Of a DNA stretch of 56,134 bases, positions 15,509-24,539 are shown in pieces. The DNA comes from CAITNM01 sp037138055 (lineage in GTDB: Bacteria; Pseudomonadota; Alphaproteobacteria; Paracaedibacterales; CAITNM01). Location of the stretch: positions 1-56,134 of the forward strand of contig JBAXJB010000006.1 of assembly GCA_037138055.1 (NCBI GenBank), read 5' to 3'. Numbering within the stretch: position 1 is the stretch's first letter; every line of letters begins with the position of its first letter. Made by a program: the position numbers and the translations under genes. The notes under the pieces are model-generated. The model searched no databases, was not told the origin of the DNA, and saw nothing but the letters and a program-made list of their open reading frames with translations.

Positions 15509-15916
15509 ATGAACTACTTAAATAAATTATTGCTTGTTGTATTAACTTCATTACCACTTCTTGTTGCTATGGATACGCAGGAACCAGAAGATACACATAC
15601 AGTAACGATGAAATTGCCCTTAAATACAAAGCTAGCTGATGATACTAGCATTGCTGATGTGGAAGGCATTACATGCCTGAAGTTTGTAACCCCAAATGGT
15701 GTAATTCTGGCGAAGCTATTAGGTTTTTCTGATAGTACTACTCCGCGTTTAATATGGACTTCACCTGTTTTAGAAAAACTTAATTGGGGGCAGTTATTAC
15801 AATTAACAAGAAATCTTGAAATAGGGCCTGATGAATTTTTGCTGACGGGAATACGCAAAGCAGCCAGAGAATTGTTCGCAGCAGTAAAGCAAAAAATAGG
15901 ATTAAAACAGGACTAA
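15509..15916 (+). CDS. Small secreted protein, detached array-type member
   Basis: No family is recognised. The 135-residue product has a signal peptide, MNYLNKLLLVVLTSLPLLVA, close to that of array member 11 (MNYLKTLML). The mature part starts acidic (MDTQEPEDTHT). It continues with a beta-rich middle (GVILAKLLGFSD) and a helical, basic C-terminus (RKAARELFAAVKQKIG). AAGGGG lies 8 bases before the ATG. The signal peptide and upstream element link it to the 5513-12881 array. Confidence 0.78.
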   Translation: MNYLNKLLLVVLTSLPLLVAMDTQEPEDTHTVTMKLPLNTKLADDTSIADVEGITCLKFVTPNGVILAKLLGFSDSTTPRLIWTSPVLEKLNWGQLLQLTRNLEIGPDEFLLTGIRKAARELFAAVKQKIGLKQD

Positions 15917-15952
15917 AGAAAGCATGTCTTCAAAATATTTTAGCATCATGCA

Positions 15953-16480
15953 ATGAAAAAAACTCTAGAGCAAATAAATAATCAACAGGTTTTGTGGCAA
16001 AATAAAATTTTGCCGTGCCGGGTTGGAGTGAATGATTTTTTAGGGCCTAAGCAAGAAGGGGATTTGTGTACCCCCATAGGTTCATGGAAGCTTCTAACGG
16101 TGTATTACCGCCCTGATAAAATGTCTCGACCCAAAACCATTTTGCCTGTTATTGAAATCACCCCCACTATGGGGTGGTCAGATGACCCAGATGATATTGC
16201 TTACAACACGTGCATTACTACGCCATACGCGTCTTCCCATGAGAAACTATGGCGAGATGATAATGTGTACGACCTTTTCATTACCACTAGTCATAATACC
16301 GATCCGATAATTCCAGAATGTGGAAGTGCAATTTTTATTCACCAGATGAACGAAAGCATGACACCTACCGCAGGGTGTTTGGCACTGAAATTTGAAGACC
16401 TTCTTAACCTGGTTGAAACAGCAACGCGTGATACCTATTGGGTTGTGGGTGACGACCTTGGGTACGTGCATAGTGCCTGA
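15953..16480 (+). CDS. L,D-transpeptidase (YkuD domain) protein
   Basis: YkuD-domain enzymes make 3-3 crosslinks in peptidoglycan or attach proteins to it, using a catalytic Cys. The 175-residue protein shows TPIGSWKL near residue 40 and the catalytic region IFIHQMNESMTPTAGCLAL (about 124-142), in which His and Cys fit the HX(n)GC motif. The usual (S/T)HGC appears as TAGC. No signal peptide is visible, so either export is non-classical or the enzyme acts elsewhere. Short signal-less YkuD proteins of this size are common in alphaproteobacteria. mutM begins inside its last codons (8-base overlap). Confidence 0.8.
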   Translation: MKKTLEQINNQQVLWQNKILPCRVGVNDFLGPKQEGDLCTPIGSWKLLTVYYRPDKMSRPKTILPVIEITPTMGWSDDPDDIAYNTCITTPYASSHEKLWRDDNVYDLFITTSHNTDPIIPECGSAIFIHQMNESMTPTAGCLALKFEDLLNLVETATRDTYWVVGDDLGYVHSA

Positions 16481-17288
16481 GCTACCCGAAGTTGAAACCG
16501 TATGCCGGGGGCTTCGTCCCTATATGGAAGGCAAGGTTTTACAAAATGTCGTTTTGCACAGATCAAATTTAAGAAATCCTTTTCCACCGATGTTTGCTGA
16601 ACGTTTGCTAGGGCAGGTGGTTAACAAAATTAATCGTCGTGGGAAATATATTCTTGTTGAATTGCCTGATTACACTTGGATGATGCATTTGGGAATGAGT
16701 GGGCGCATTCAGCGAAGTTCCGTGGCTGATTATATTCATCAAAAGCATGATCATGTGGTGTGGCAGGTTGATGATATGATGTTCGCTTTTAATGATGCGC
16801 GTCGTTTTGGTGATATGGACCTGCTGGCAAAGGGGCAAACGTGTGCTCCAATAAAGACAATGGCGCCAGAGCCTTTTGAAATTGGGGTGAATGATTTTTA
16901 TAAACGGTTGCAGCGTACTGCGCGCCCGTTAAAAACGTCGTTACTTGATCAGGCGATTATTGCGGGGCTTGGCAACATTTATGTTTGCGAGGCGCTTTGG
17001 CAAAGCGGGTTATCGCCCTTTAAAGCTTCGGATTCCATTACCCTTAAACAGACACAGTTTTTATTGAAGAATATCTGCAAAGTACTTGAGCGAGCGATTG
17101 TATCGGGTGGGGCGTCGTTGCGCGATCATCGCACTGTTGATGGAACTCTTGGGTATTTTCAGCATCAGTTTAGAGTGTATGACCAAAAAGGTAATCCTTG
17201 CTTAACTGATTCGTGTTCCGGCACAATTAAGCGTGAAGCTCAAGCGGGTCGATCAACCTATTATTGTTCAACGTGTCAGCAAAACTAA
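16473..17288 (+). CDS. mutM: Formamidopyrimidine-DNA glycosylase
   Basis: Removes 8-oxoguanine and formamidopyrimidines from DNA and nicks the abasic site. The start must be GTG 16473, because Met removal has to expose the catalytic Pro of PELPEVETV; longer in-frame starts (16392) would bury it. The 271-residue protein has DNA-binding MHLGMSGR (about 70-77), GLGNIYVCEALW, and the C-terminal zinc finger with C-x4-C and CSTC after REAQAGRSTYYC. Length is normal. It overlaps the L,D-transpeptidase gene by 8 bases. Confidence 0.96.
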   Translation: MPELPEVETVCRGLRPYMEGKVLQNVVLHRSNLRNPFPPMFAERLLGQVVNKINRRGKYILVELPDYTWMMHLGMSGRIQRSSVADYIHQKHDHVVWQVDDMMFAFNDARRFGDMDLLAKGQTCAPIKTMAPEPFEIGVNDFYKRLQRTARPLKTSLLDQAIIAGLGNIYVCEALWQSGLSPFKASDSITLKQTQFLLKNICKVLERAIVSGGASLRDHRTVDGTLGYFQHQFRVYDQKGNPCLTDSCSGTIKREAQAGRSTYYCSTCQQN

Positions 17289-17312
17289 TGTTTAAAAGGG
17301 TTATTTTATAAA

Positions 17313-18308
17313 ATGTCTTTAACGGTAGCTGCGTTCCCAAATTTGCGTCTTCGACGTTTGCGCCAATCTGCTTCTGTGCGTGAATTGTTTCAAGAAAACC
17401 ATTTAAACCCAAGTGACCTTATATGGCCGATCTTTGTTTGTGAGCCTGGGGATGATATAGAAATTGAAACAATGCCTGGTGTGTGTCGGTATTTGGTTGA
17501 TGAGTTGCCCAAAGAAGTGGAAGAGGCGTATCAACTGGGTATTCGCGCGATACTGTTATTTCCAAAAACACCAAGTGCGTTAAAAACAGAACATGCGACT
17601 GAAGCGCTAAACCCGAAAAACCTAATATGTCGCGCTATTCGCAAAATTAAAGAATGTGCTCCCAAAATGGTGGTGCTGACCGATGTGGCATTAGATCCAT
17701 ACACAACTCACGGACACGATGGAATTTTAAAAAATGGCGATGTTGAAAACGATACAACTATTGATGTTTTAATTAAGCAGACATTAAACCAAGTTGATGC
17801 GGGCGCTGACGGTATTTGCCCGTCTGATATGATGGACGGCAGAATTCAAGCTATTCGTGGCGCATTGGAAGCTAAGGGGCACGTTAATGTGTTTTTGATA
17901 AGTTATGGCGTAAAGTATGCTTCAACTTTCTATGGACCATTTCGTAGTGCGGTTGGGGCGAATCTGCAGGGGGATAAAAAGACTTATCAGCTTAATCCTG
18001 CTAATGCCGTTGAAGCACTGCGCGACATTAAACAAGATATTGTCGAAGGTGCTGATGCTATAATTGTAAAACCTGGATTAGCTTACTTAGATATTGTTTC
18101 CCAAGCTAAAAGCTTTGGCGCACCCATTTGGGTTTATCAAGTTAGCGGTGAATATGCTATGATAAAATATGCGGCAAAAAATGGCGCTATTGTAGAAAAA
18201 GATGCCTTTTATGAAACCTGCCTTAGCTTTAAAAGGGCAGGGGCTTCGAAAATTATTACCTATGCAGCAAAAGAGATTAGTAGATGTCTAAAGAAAATTT
18301 CGGCCTAA
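17313..18308 (+). CDS. hemB: Delta-aminolevulinic acid dehydratase (porphobilinogen synthase)
   Basis: Condenses two 5-aminolevulinate molecules to porphobilinogen, the second common step of haem synthesis. The 331-residue protein has both Schiff-base lysines, in ISYGVKYAS (about 197-205) and AIIVKPGLAYLD (about 246-257). It also has the metal/allosteric region DVALDPYTTHGHDG (about 129-142), where Asp replaces the zinc-binding Cys residues as in the magnesium-type enzymes of alphaproteobacteria. The next gene starts 25 bases before its stop. Confidence 0.96.
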   Translation: MSLTVAAFPNLRLRRLRQSASVRELFQENHLNPSDLIWPIFVCEPGDDIEIETMPGVCRYLVDELPKEVEEAYQLGIRAILLFPKTPSALKTEHATEALNPKNLICRAIRKIKECAPKMVVLTDVALDPYTTHGHDGILKNGDVENDTTIDVLIKQTLNQVDAGADGICPSDMMDGRIQAIRGALEAKGHVNVFLISYGVKYASTFYGPFRSAVGANLQGDKKTYQLNPANAVEALRDIKQDIVEGADAIIVKPGLAYLDIVSQAKSFGAPIWVYQVSGEYAMIKYAAKNGAIVEKDAFYETCLSFKRAGASKIITYAAKEISRCLKKISA

Positions 18309-19492
18309 CAAAGTTCCAGTACACGACGCTGTATCCTGCACTTCTAATGCTTACCGGCGTCCTGATGGTGGCTAGTATTGATATTTATTCACCAGCTGCA
18401 CCTTTTTTGAAGCGCTATTTTGAAACATCAGAGTGGATGATTCAATTTAGTATGATGCAAACGCCAATTGTGGCGGCTGTTGTTGGCATGCTGTATGGCC
18501 ATTGGAGTGATACTAAAGGGCGCAGACCTGCAATGTTGTCATCGCTTGGGATATTTTCAGTATGTTCCTTCCTATGCTGTCTTTCGTGGAATATTGAATC
18601 ATTTATTGTGTTACGATTTCTGCAAGCAATTGGTGCTGGTGGGATATCAGTGATTAGTATTTCCATTTTGTCTGATATGTTTAGCGGGTCAGTATACGCG
18701 CGTTATATGGCAACTTATAGCATGAGCTTTCCTATTATGTTTGCTGTTGCCCCTGTGTTTGGTGCTCATTTACTAAAATGGTTTGGGTGGCAGGCGAATT
18801 TTTGGGCGTTGGGTGTAATAGCTACTTGCTTATGGCTAATTTTTGTTAAAAAAATGCCAGAAACTCATAAAAACCATGTTGATACAATGGGCTGGAATCA
18901 TATTTTAAAAAACCTAAAAGTATTAACCAGCAACCGACACTTTATAGTTCTTTCTATTTGTCATGGCTTACCGGTTGCTATTGCAGCTGTTTACGGAATA
19001 AATAGTTCATTTATTTTTATTGATCATTTTAATTTTTTGCCAACTACGTATGCATATATACAGCTTGTTCCTGTAGTAATGAATTTAATTGGGTCAATAG
19101 TGTATCGTCAGCATGTTGTTAAATGGGGAATTGCCAAATCTATTCGTTATGGAATGTACCTAAATCTTGCTTTTTTATGCTTAATCACTCTTGGGACAAC
19201 ACTTAATATTCTGCAGTTGCCATTTTCTATAGTTGCAATTATGTGCATTTTAAATTTAAGCCTTTCAGCCACCCTTTCAAGCTGTGGAACAAAAGCAATT
19301 GAGTGCGCGCCGGATCAGCGTGGACTAGCAATTGCATTCCTTGGATTAATGCGAAACGGCGTGGTTGCAGGGTTAGTTTTAGTGGTTGGAGTATTTTTTG
19401 ATGGCACTATAATTCCTGTGTATATTGGCATGGCAATCTTAACAGCAATTTTAGTATTTTTAACTTGGCCACTTTCTAAAGAGGCTTCTTAA
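18284..19492 (+). CDS. MFS transporter, Bcr/CflA drug-resistance type
   Basis: Inner-membrane proton-coupled exporter of the major facilitator superfamily. About twelve hydrophobic segments are visible in 402 residues. The N-terminal motifs fit Bcr/CflA exporters: SIDIYSPAAPFLKRYF in helix 1, GHWSDTKGRRPAML in loop 2-3 and RFLQAIGAGG in helix 4. The substrate cannot be told. It starts inside the hemB end (25-base overlap), suggesting one transcript. Confidence 0.88.
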   Translation: MSKENFGLTKFQYTTLYPALLMLTGVLMVASIDIYSPAAPFLKRYFETSEWMIQFSMMQTPIVAAVVGMLYGHWSDTKGRRPAMLSSLGIFSVCSFLCCLSWNIESFIVLRFLQAIGAGGISVISISILSDMFSGSVYARYMATYSMSFPIMFAVAPVFGAHLLKWFGWQANFWALGVIATCLWLIFVKKMPETHKNHVDTMGWNHILKNLKVLTSNRHFIVLSICHGLPVAIAAVYGINSSFIFIDHFNFLPTTYAYIQLVPVVMNLIGSIVYRQHVVKWGIAKSIRYGMYLNLAFLCLITLGTTLNILQLPFSIVAIMCILNLSLSATLSSCGTKAIECAPDQRGLAIAFLGLMRNGVVAGLVLVVGVFFDGTIIPVYIGMAILTAILVFLTWPLSKEAS

Positions 19493-19545
19493 CAATTTTT
19501 TAATCAAAATTTTCTAGTCTAATAAAAAAGAATATGGAGGTGTTG

Positions 19546-20862
19546 ATGATCAGATTGGTGTTGTGTGGCGCGTTAGCTGTATTTGCGTGCTTATTTGCAA
19601 GTCATGAAAAAAAAGATCCCATTCCCTTATTTGATTCGGTTCTTTTAGCCAAAGCAACAACAGCTGCTGTTGTGGATGTTTATGCATATAGAGAAAGGGA
19701 TGGTGAAATTTTCCAGCCCTTTGAATTAGGCGATATTGAATCGATGCTATTTGGGGCTAAGCGTCATGGAAACTCAAGTGGAACTGGCTGCATTATTAGT
19801 TCTGATGGGTATATCGTGACGTGTAATCATGTTGTGCAAGATGCAACACGGATCTTTGTCGGTCTTAATGATGGTAGAAAAATGCAAGCTACAAAGGTTT
19901 TTAGCAATGCTGCTGCGGATATTGCATTTTTAAAAATTGATACAAAAAATTTATCATGTCTGAAGCTTGCAAATTCAAAGACACAAATAGATTTAGGCGA
20001 GCCAGTGCTTGTTGCTGGTAATGCTTTTGGTATGGGTAAAACCAGTATTTTTAGAGGGTTAGTTTCATTTATTAACAGAGTAGTTGATGGAAAAGTTGTG
20101 CTGCAAAGTGATGCGCACATCGGTGTTGGAAATTCAGGAGGGCCGATGGTTAATTCCATGGGAGAAATGATTGGTATGGCTTTTGCTATTCCACGCATGG
20201 GAGGGCTTTCTTTCTTTATTCCAGCCAGCATGATTGGATACTATTTCAACAAGGAAATTTTAAAAAAACCTTGCGCCTGGTGGGGTGTTAACACACAGAT
20301 GATTACACCGAATATGCTAGAAAGCTGTGGACTAGAAGACAAAAATCTTTTTGGCGTGATTGTGAATGAAATTGATAGCAGCTCTCCAGCAAAAAGTGTT
20401 TTAAAACATGGAGATGTGATTGTAGAGGCTAGCGGCCAAAAACTAAGTACCCCGGAAGAGCTAGATTTTTTTGAAAAAACTTCAAGTTTAGAGGAAGAGG
20501 TTACTTTAAAAATATGGAGAGAAAATAGTTTAAAAAATGTGAGTTTTACCCCTGTTAAAGAGCCAAAATCTTCCACTCAAGAAGTAGACAATAAGCTTTT
20601 GGGAAATGTGCAATTTGAACAAACTCCAAACGGCGTGATAGTCAAGCAGGCTGGCAATAGTGGATTATTTCAAGAAGGTGATAAAGTTATTGCACTAAAT
20701 AAGAAAAAAATTAAAAAACTTCGTGAAATTGAAAAAGCCTTAAAGTCCACGGAAGATGCATTAAGTGTGACTGTTGATAGAAAAGGAATAAAAATTTCTC
20801 AATCATTTTCCAATAGAGACGGTGGAAGTTTTTTTAGTCAAAGCATAATTAGTGGCGGGTGA
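19546..20862 (+). CDS. Periplasmic serine protease, DegP/HtrA family
   Basis: HtrA proteases degrade or refold misfolded envelope proteins. I use ATG 19546, because GGAGG lies just before it and inside the longer frame from 19534. A signal peptide (LVLCGALAVFACLFAS) is followed by a trypsin-like domain with His in VTCNHVVQD, Asp in AAADIAFLKI and Ser in GVGNSGGPMV. Two PDZ domains follow (about 235-330 and 345-420). The protein is 438 residues, normal for DegP/DegQ. The usual HtrA linker after the signal peptide is short and lacks a long Q-rich stretch. Confidence 0.93.
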   Translation: MIRLVLCGALAVFACLFASHEKKDPIPLFDSVLLAKATTAAVVDVYAYRERDGEIFQPFELGDIESMLFGAKRHGNSSGTGCIISSDGYIVTCNHVVQDATRIFVGLNDGRKMQATKVFSNAAADIAFLKIDTKNLSCLKLANSKTQIDLGEPVLVAGNAFGMGKTSIFRGLVSFINRVVDGKVVLQSDAHIGVGNSGGPMVNSMGEMIGMAFAIPRMGGLSFFIPASMIGYYFNKEILKKPCAWWGVNTQMITPNMLESCGLEDKNLFGVIVNEIDSSSPAKSVLKHGDVIVEASGQKLSTPEELDFFEKTSSLEEEVTLKIWRENSLKNVSFTPVKEPKSSTQEVDNKLLGNVQFEQTPNGVIVKQAGNSGLFQEGDKVIALNKKKIKKLREIEKALKSTEDALSVTVDRKGIKISQSFSNRDGGSFFSQSIISGG

Positions 20863-20959
20863 TAACCGCTTAACCTTAGCAATAATTTCCGTATCAATGC
20901 ATTGCGCTAAGGACCTGGATTGTCTATGCTACAAGGCAATGAATTAAACGAGAAAATCA

Positions 20960-21769
20960 ATGTTAATGAAGGGCAAAAAAGGCTTGATAATGGGCCTTGC
21001 AAACAGTAGTTCTTTGGCATGGGGCATTTCTAAAATGCTACATGAACAAGGTGCTGAACTTGCATTTAGCTACCAAGGTGAAGCTTTAGAAAAACGCGTG
21101 CGTCCGTTGGCTGAAAGCCTAAGCTCAACGTTTTTAGTGGAATGTGATGTTGGTAAAGACGATAGCATTGAAAATACTTTCAAAAAAATTGAACAAGAAT
21201 GGGGAACTTTAGACTTCGTTGTGCATGCAATTGGATTTTCTGACAAAAATGAACTACAAGGTCGCTACTGCGATACGTCACTTGCTAACTTCTTAAACAC
21301 TATGCATATTTCTTGTTTTTCTTTCACAAAAATTTGCCGTGAAGCAGAACGCTTAATGCCAAATGGTGGATCCTTGATTACCCTTACTTATTATGGTGCC
21401 GAAAAAGTTATGCCAAACTATAATGTTATGGGTATTGCTAAAGCCGCTTTAGAATCAAGTGTTCAGTATTTAGCAATGGATTTAGGGCCTAAGAACATTC
21501 GCGTAAATGGTTTGTCTGCTGGCCCTGTGAAAACATTGGCAGCAAGTGGTATTGGTGATTTCCGTTATATTTTGAAATGGAATCAATACAATTCTCCATT
21601 GCGTCGTAACACGACATTAGATGATGTTGGTGGTACTGGTTTATATTTGCTAAGCGATTTGAGCTCTGGTGTTACTGGTGAAATTATTCACGTGGATTCT
21701 GGCTACCATGTGGTTGGTATGAAAGCCGTAGATGCGCCAGACATTAGCGTTGTTAAAGATTTAGACTAG
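20960..21769 (+). CDS. fabI: Enoyl-[acyl-carrier-protein] reductase (NADH)
   Basis: Catalyses the last reduction in each cycle of fatty acid elongation. The 269-residue short-chain dehydrogenase fold has the FabI-type N-terminus GLIMGLANSSSLAWGI, the LTYYGAEKVMPNYNVMGIAKAAL region containing the Tyr-x6-Lys pair, and GPVKTLAASGI. FabI is the triclosan/isoniazid-type target. It is followed 8 bases later by dcd. A second in-frame ATG two codons in (20966) is possible. Confidence 0.96.
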   Translation: MLMKGKKGLIMGLANSSSLAWGISKMLHEQGAELAFSYQGEALEKRVRPLAESLSSTFLVECDVGKDDSIENTFKKIEQEWGTLDFVVHAIGFSDKNELQGRYCDTSLANFLNTMHISCFSFTKICREAERLMPNGGSLITLTYYGAEKVMPNYNVMGIAKAALESSVQYLAMDLGPKNIRVNGLSAGPVKTLAASGIGDFRYILKWNQYNSPLRRNTTLDDVGGTGLYLLSDLSSGVTGEIIHVDSGYHVVGMKAVDAPDISVVKDLD

Positions 21770-21777
21770 GAGCTGTA

Positions 21778-22326
21778 ATGATACTTTCCGATAAATGGAT
21801 TCGCGAGCAAGCAAAAAAAGGAATGATTGATCCTTTTGTTGAAAGCCAAAAGCGTGATGGAATAATTTCTTATGGGTTATCGTCATATGGCTATGATGCA
21901 AGGTGCTCACCAGAGTTTAAGATTTTTACTAACGTGAACAATGCGATTGTTGACCCTAAAAATTTCTCTCCCTCAAGCTTTGTGGATAGGGAAACAGATG
22001 TGTGCATTATTCCACCAAACAGTTTTGTGCTAGCAAGAACTGTTGAATATTTTCGTATTCCGCGTGATGTGTTAGTAATTTGCCTTGGAAAATCAACCTA
22101 TGCGCGTTGTGGCATTATTGTGAACGTAACGCCGATTGAACCTGAATGGGAAGGCCATGTGACCTTAGAGTTTTCAAATACAACACCACTTCCAGCCAAG
22201 ATTTATGCAAACGAAGGGGTTTGTCAGTTTTTGTTCTTTAAGGGCGACCAACCGTGTGAGGTTTCTTACCGAGACCGTGCAGGTAAGTACATGAATCAAA
22301 CTGGTGTTACATTGCCAAAGATATAG
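21778..22326 (+). CDS. dcd: dCTP deaminase
   Basis: Deaminates dCTP to dUTP, feeding thymidylate synthesis. The 182-residue homotrimeric dUTPase-fold protein has LSSYGYDARCS, KSTYARCGIIVNVTPIEPEWEGHVTLEFSN (nucleotide-binding and catalytic Glu region) and EGVCQFLFF. Length is typical for the monofunctional enzyme. AGGAGCTGTA precedes the ATG and it is probably cotranscribed with fabI. Confidence 0.96.
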   Translation: MILSDKWIREQAKKGMIDPFVESQKRDGIISYGLSSYGYDARCSPEFKIFTNVNNAIVDPKNFSPSSFVDRETDVCIIPPNSFVLARTVEYFRIPRDVLVICLGKSTYARCGIIVNVTPIEPEWEGHVTLEFSNTTPLPAKIYANEGVCQFLFFKGDQPCEVSYRDRAGKYMNQTGVTLPKI

Positions 22327-22334
22327 TTATCGTT

Positions 22335-22367
22335 ACATTGCTTACTTTGTAAGCAATGTTCGTCTTT
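22335..22367 (+). terminator. Hairpin between dcd and the convergent ankyrin gene
   Basis: A perfect 11-bp stem ACATTGCTTAC/GTAAGCAATGT (22335-22345 with 22349-22359) with a 3-nt loop is followed by TCGTCTTTT. It sits between converging genes. Confidence 0.75.
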
Positions 22368-23045
22368 TCATATATACATTTGAGCGATCAACATACGCCG
22401 AGCAGTAGCTGTTGCACGAGCTGCTGCAAGAAGCTCTGGAGTTAAGGGCCCACCGAGGTCTGGATTGGTGGATGAACGTTCCATTATTAAGTTTAGAATT
22501 GTCCTTTTTACAGTTTCAGTCATTTGTTCATTTTCTCTGGCGTCTTCAACATCATTATATGTATTTAACAATAACTCCCGATTAGGCAATGGAACACCTG
22601 CACGCGTTGTCAATGCAAGGTCCACAATAGCCGGATGCCCTTTCATTGCTGCTTGTTTATATATAGTTTCAGTTATACAATTAGGAAGTGAAATGCCTGT
22701 ATTTAGCAGTAATTTCACAACAGATATATGACCATTATTTACTGCACTGCGTAGTGTCGTACAAATGATGTTACTATTAGTTCCTGGTAGCAACAATTGC
22801 TGCTGCACAGCTGCTGTATCATCGTCATAAGCAAATGCTTTAATTGCACGTATACGTGTATCGTCAAACTCTTGAATTGCATGGACACGTGCTTTTTCTT
22901 GATTACTTATTTGCCTGGGTTTTATCGAGTCTAGTAATGCATCGAATGCTTCTTCTTGATTATTTACGTGCATTGCCTGGATTCTGTCGAATGTGGCTAT
23001 TGAAGCCATGATACTCATCATTAGTAGTGTATGTATTTTAATCAT
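22368..23045 (-). CDS. Secreted protein with ankyrin-like repeats
   Basis: The 225-residue product has a signal peptide (TLLMMSIMASIATFDRIQA). Two ankyrin-type units follow in the middle: LRSAVNNGHISVVKLLLNTGISL (about 97-119) and IYKQAAMKGHPAIVDLALTTRAGV (about 126-149). Flanking helices could be divergent units. Ankyrin proteins bind other proteins, and in intracellular alphaproteobacteria they are often exported host-directed factors. An export role here is inferred from the signal peptide. The minus-strand gene stands alone, divergent from murA. Confidence 0.75.
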   Translation of the reverse strand: MIKIHTLLMMSIMASIATFDRIQAMHVNNQEEAFDALLDSIKPRQISNQEKARVHAIQEFDDTRIRAIKAFAYDDDTAAVQQQLLLPGTNSNIICTTLRSAVNNGHISVVKLLLNTGISLPNCITETIYKQAAMKGHPAIVDLALTTRAGVPLPNRELLLNTYNDVEDARENEQMTETVKRTILNLIMERSSTNPDLGGPLTPELLAAARATATARRMLIAQMYI

Positions 23046-23254
23046 GTGGTATCTCCTTCAATTAAAGGATGGTGCATTTTGTACTAAAAATGTGTTAATG
23101 AGCTATCCTAATTCTATTAGATTTTTGCTCATAAGCCTTTTTTTGGGGCCTTTATCCTTTTCGTGTAGATATAATTTTCATGAGGTTGATTATTTAGGTG
23201 CTTTTTGTGGTATAAATATTGAAACTCATTACCGTCAGCGAAAAAAAGTACCTT

Positions 23255-24520
23255 ATGCCAACGATTCTAAAAATTCAAGGGGGAGCGCCCCTAAAGGGCA
23301 CAATCGAAATTAGCGGAGCAAAAAACTCTGCTTTGCCTTTAATGGTAGCATGCCTACTAACCGACAAACCTTTGACATTAACGAACGTGCCAAATTTGGC
23401 AGATATTCGAACCATCACCCAGGTTTTAGAAGTGCTTGGCGTGACTGCAGAAGTGAATGGCAGCACGAGAACGCTTAACGCTGCGAATATAACCTCAACA
23501 ACAGCTCCTTATGATCTGGTGAAAACCATGCGTGCATCTGTGTTGGTATTGGGGCCTTTGGTGGCACGTTATGGTTTGGCAAAAGTATCGTTACCTGGTG
23601 GGTGCGCTTTGGGGGCGCGTGCTGTTGATGTGCATCTAGAAGGTTTGCGCGCAATGGGTGCAGTTTGTGAATTAGAAGAAGGCTATATTGTGGCCAAAGC
23701 TCCAAATGGTTTGCATGGAGCTAGCTTTACTATGCGTGTTGTATCTGTTGGAGCAACTGAAAACCTTATGCTTGCAGCTTCCATTGCAAAAGGCCAAACG
23801 GTTTTACGTAATGCGGCCCGCGAACCTGAAATTATTGATTTGGCTAATTGCTTAAATGCTATGGGTGCAAATGTGCAAGGGGCAGGGACGGACACTATTG
23901 CCATAGAAGGTGTGCCATCTCTTCATGGTGCTACGCACAAAGTAATGCCAGATCGGCTTGAAACTGGTTCGTATGCGATTGCATCCTTAATTACGGGTGG
24001 CGATATTACCTTAACAAATACGTCACTAGAATATTTACCAATGGTGCGTGAAACTTTGGAAAAAGCCGGTGCGGTTTTTGAAGAACAAGCCGATGGTTTT
24101 CGTGTTTACCAAAATGGCCCAATTAATGGTGTTGACGTGATGACAGAGCCTTACCCTGGTTTCGCAACTGATTTGCAGGCTCCATTCATGGCTTTGATGG
24201 GCATTTGCGAAGGGGCAAGTATGATTACGGAAACCATTTTTGAAAACCGCTTCATGCATGTACCAGAACTTGCGCGAATGGGTATGAACATTCAAGTGCA
24301 TGGTGCATCAGCCATGGTTCGTGGTGTTAAGCATTTAAGTGGCGCACCGGTTATGGCAACTGATATTCGCGGAGGTGTTGGGCTAGTGGTGGCGGCTCTT
24401 GCGGCTAAAGGTGAAACAACCATTAGCAGGTTGTATCACCTTGACCGGGGTTATGAAAACTTAGAAGTCAAACTGCAAGCTTGCGGCGCTACAGTTGAGC
24501 GTTTGAAATTTGAAAGTTGA
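23255..24520 (+). CDS. murA: UDP-N-acetylglucosamine 1-carboxyvinyltransferase
   Basis: First committed step of peptidoglycan synthesis, transferring enolpyruvate from PEP to UDP-GlcNAc; target of fosfomycin. ATG 23255 gives the normal N-terminus MPTILKIQGGAPLKG; the TTG at 23219 is rejected. The 421-residue protein has SGAKNSALP (UDP-sugar binding) and LPGGCALGARAVDVHLEG, with the reactive Cys in GGC (fosfomycin-sensitive form). It ends with VERLKFES. A decayed copy of its last 25 or so codons is at 25309-25380, beyond the next gene. Confidence 0.96.
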   Translation: MPTILKIQGGAPLKGTIEISGAKNSALPLMVACLLTDKPLTLTNVPNLADIRTITQVLEVLGVTAEVNGSTRTLNAANITSTTAPYDLVKTMRASVLVLGPLVARYGLAKVSLPGGCALGARAVDVHLEGLRAMGAVCELEEGYIVAKAPNGLHGASFTMRVVSVGATENLMLAASIAKGQTVLRNAAREPEIIDLANCLNAMGANVQGAGTDTIAIEGVPSLHGATHKVMPDRLETGSYAIASLITGGDITLTNTSLEYLPMVRETLEKAGAVFEEQADGFRVYQNGPINGVDVMTEPYPGFATDLQAPFMALMGICEGASMITETIFENRFMHVPELARMGMNIQVHGASAMVRGVKHLSGAPVMATDIRGGVGLVVAALAAKGETTISRLYHLDRGYENLEVKLQACGATVERLKFES

Positions 24521-24539
24521 TGCGTAACTTCTGTAAAAA

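Noticed and set aside
16392..16472. Longer MutM start upstream of GTG 16473
   Set aside because: MutM needs an N-terminal Pro after Met removal, so the longer form would be inactive; the extra part overlaps the transpeptidase gene.
23046..23254. Plus-strand frame 22993-23313 upstream of murA
   Set aside because: It crosses the ankyrin gene start and the murA start out of frame and encodes no recognisable protein.
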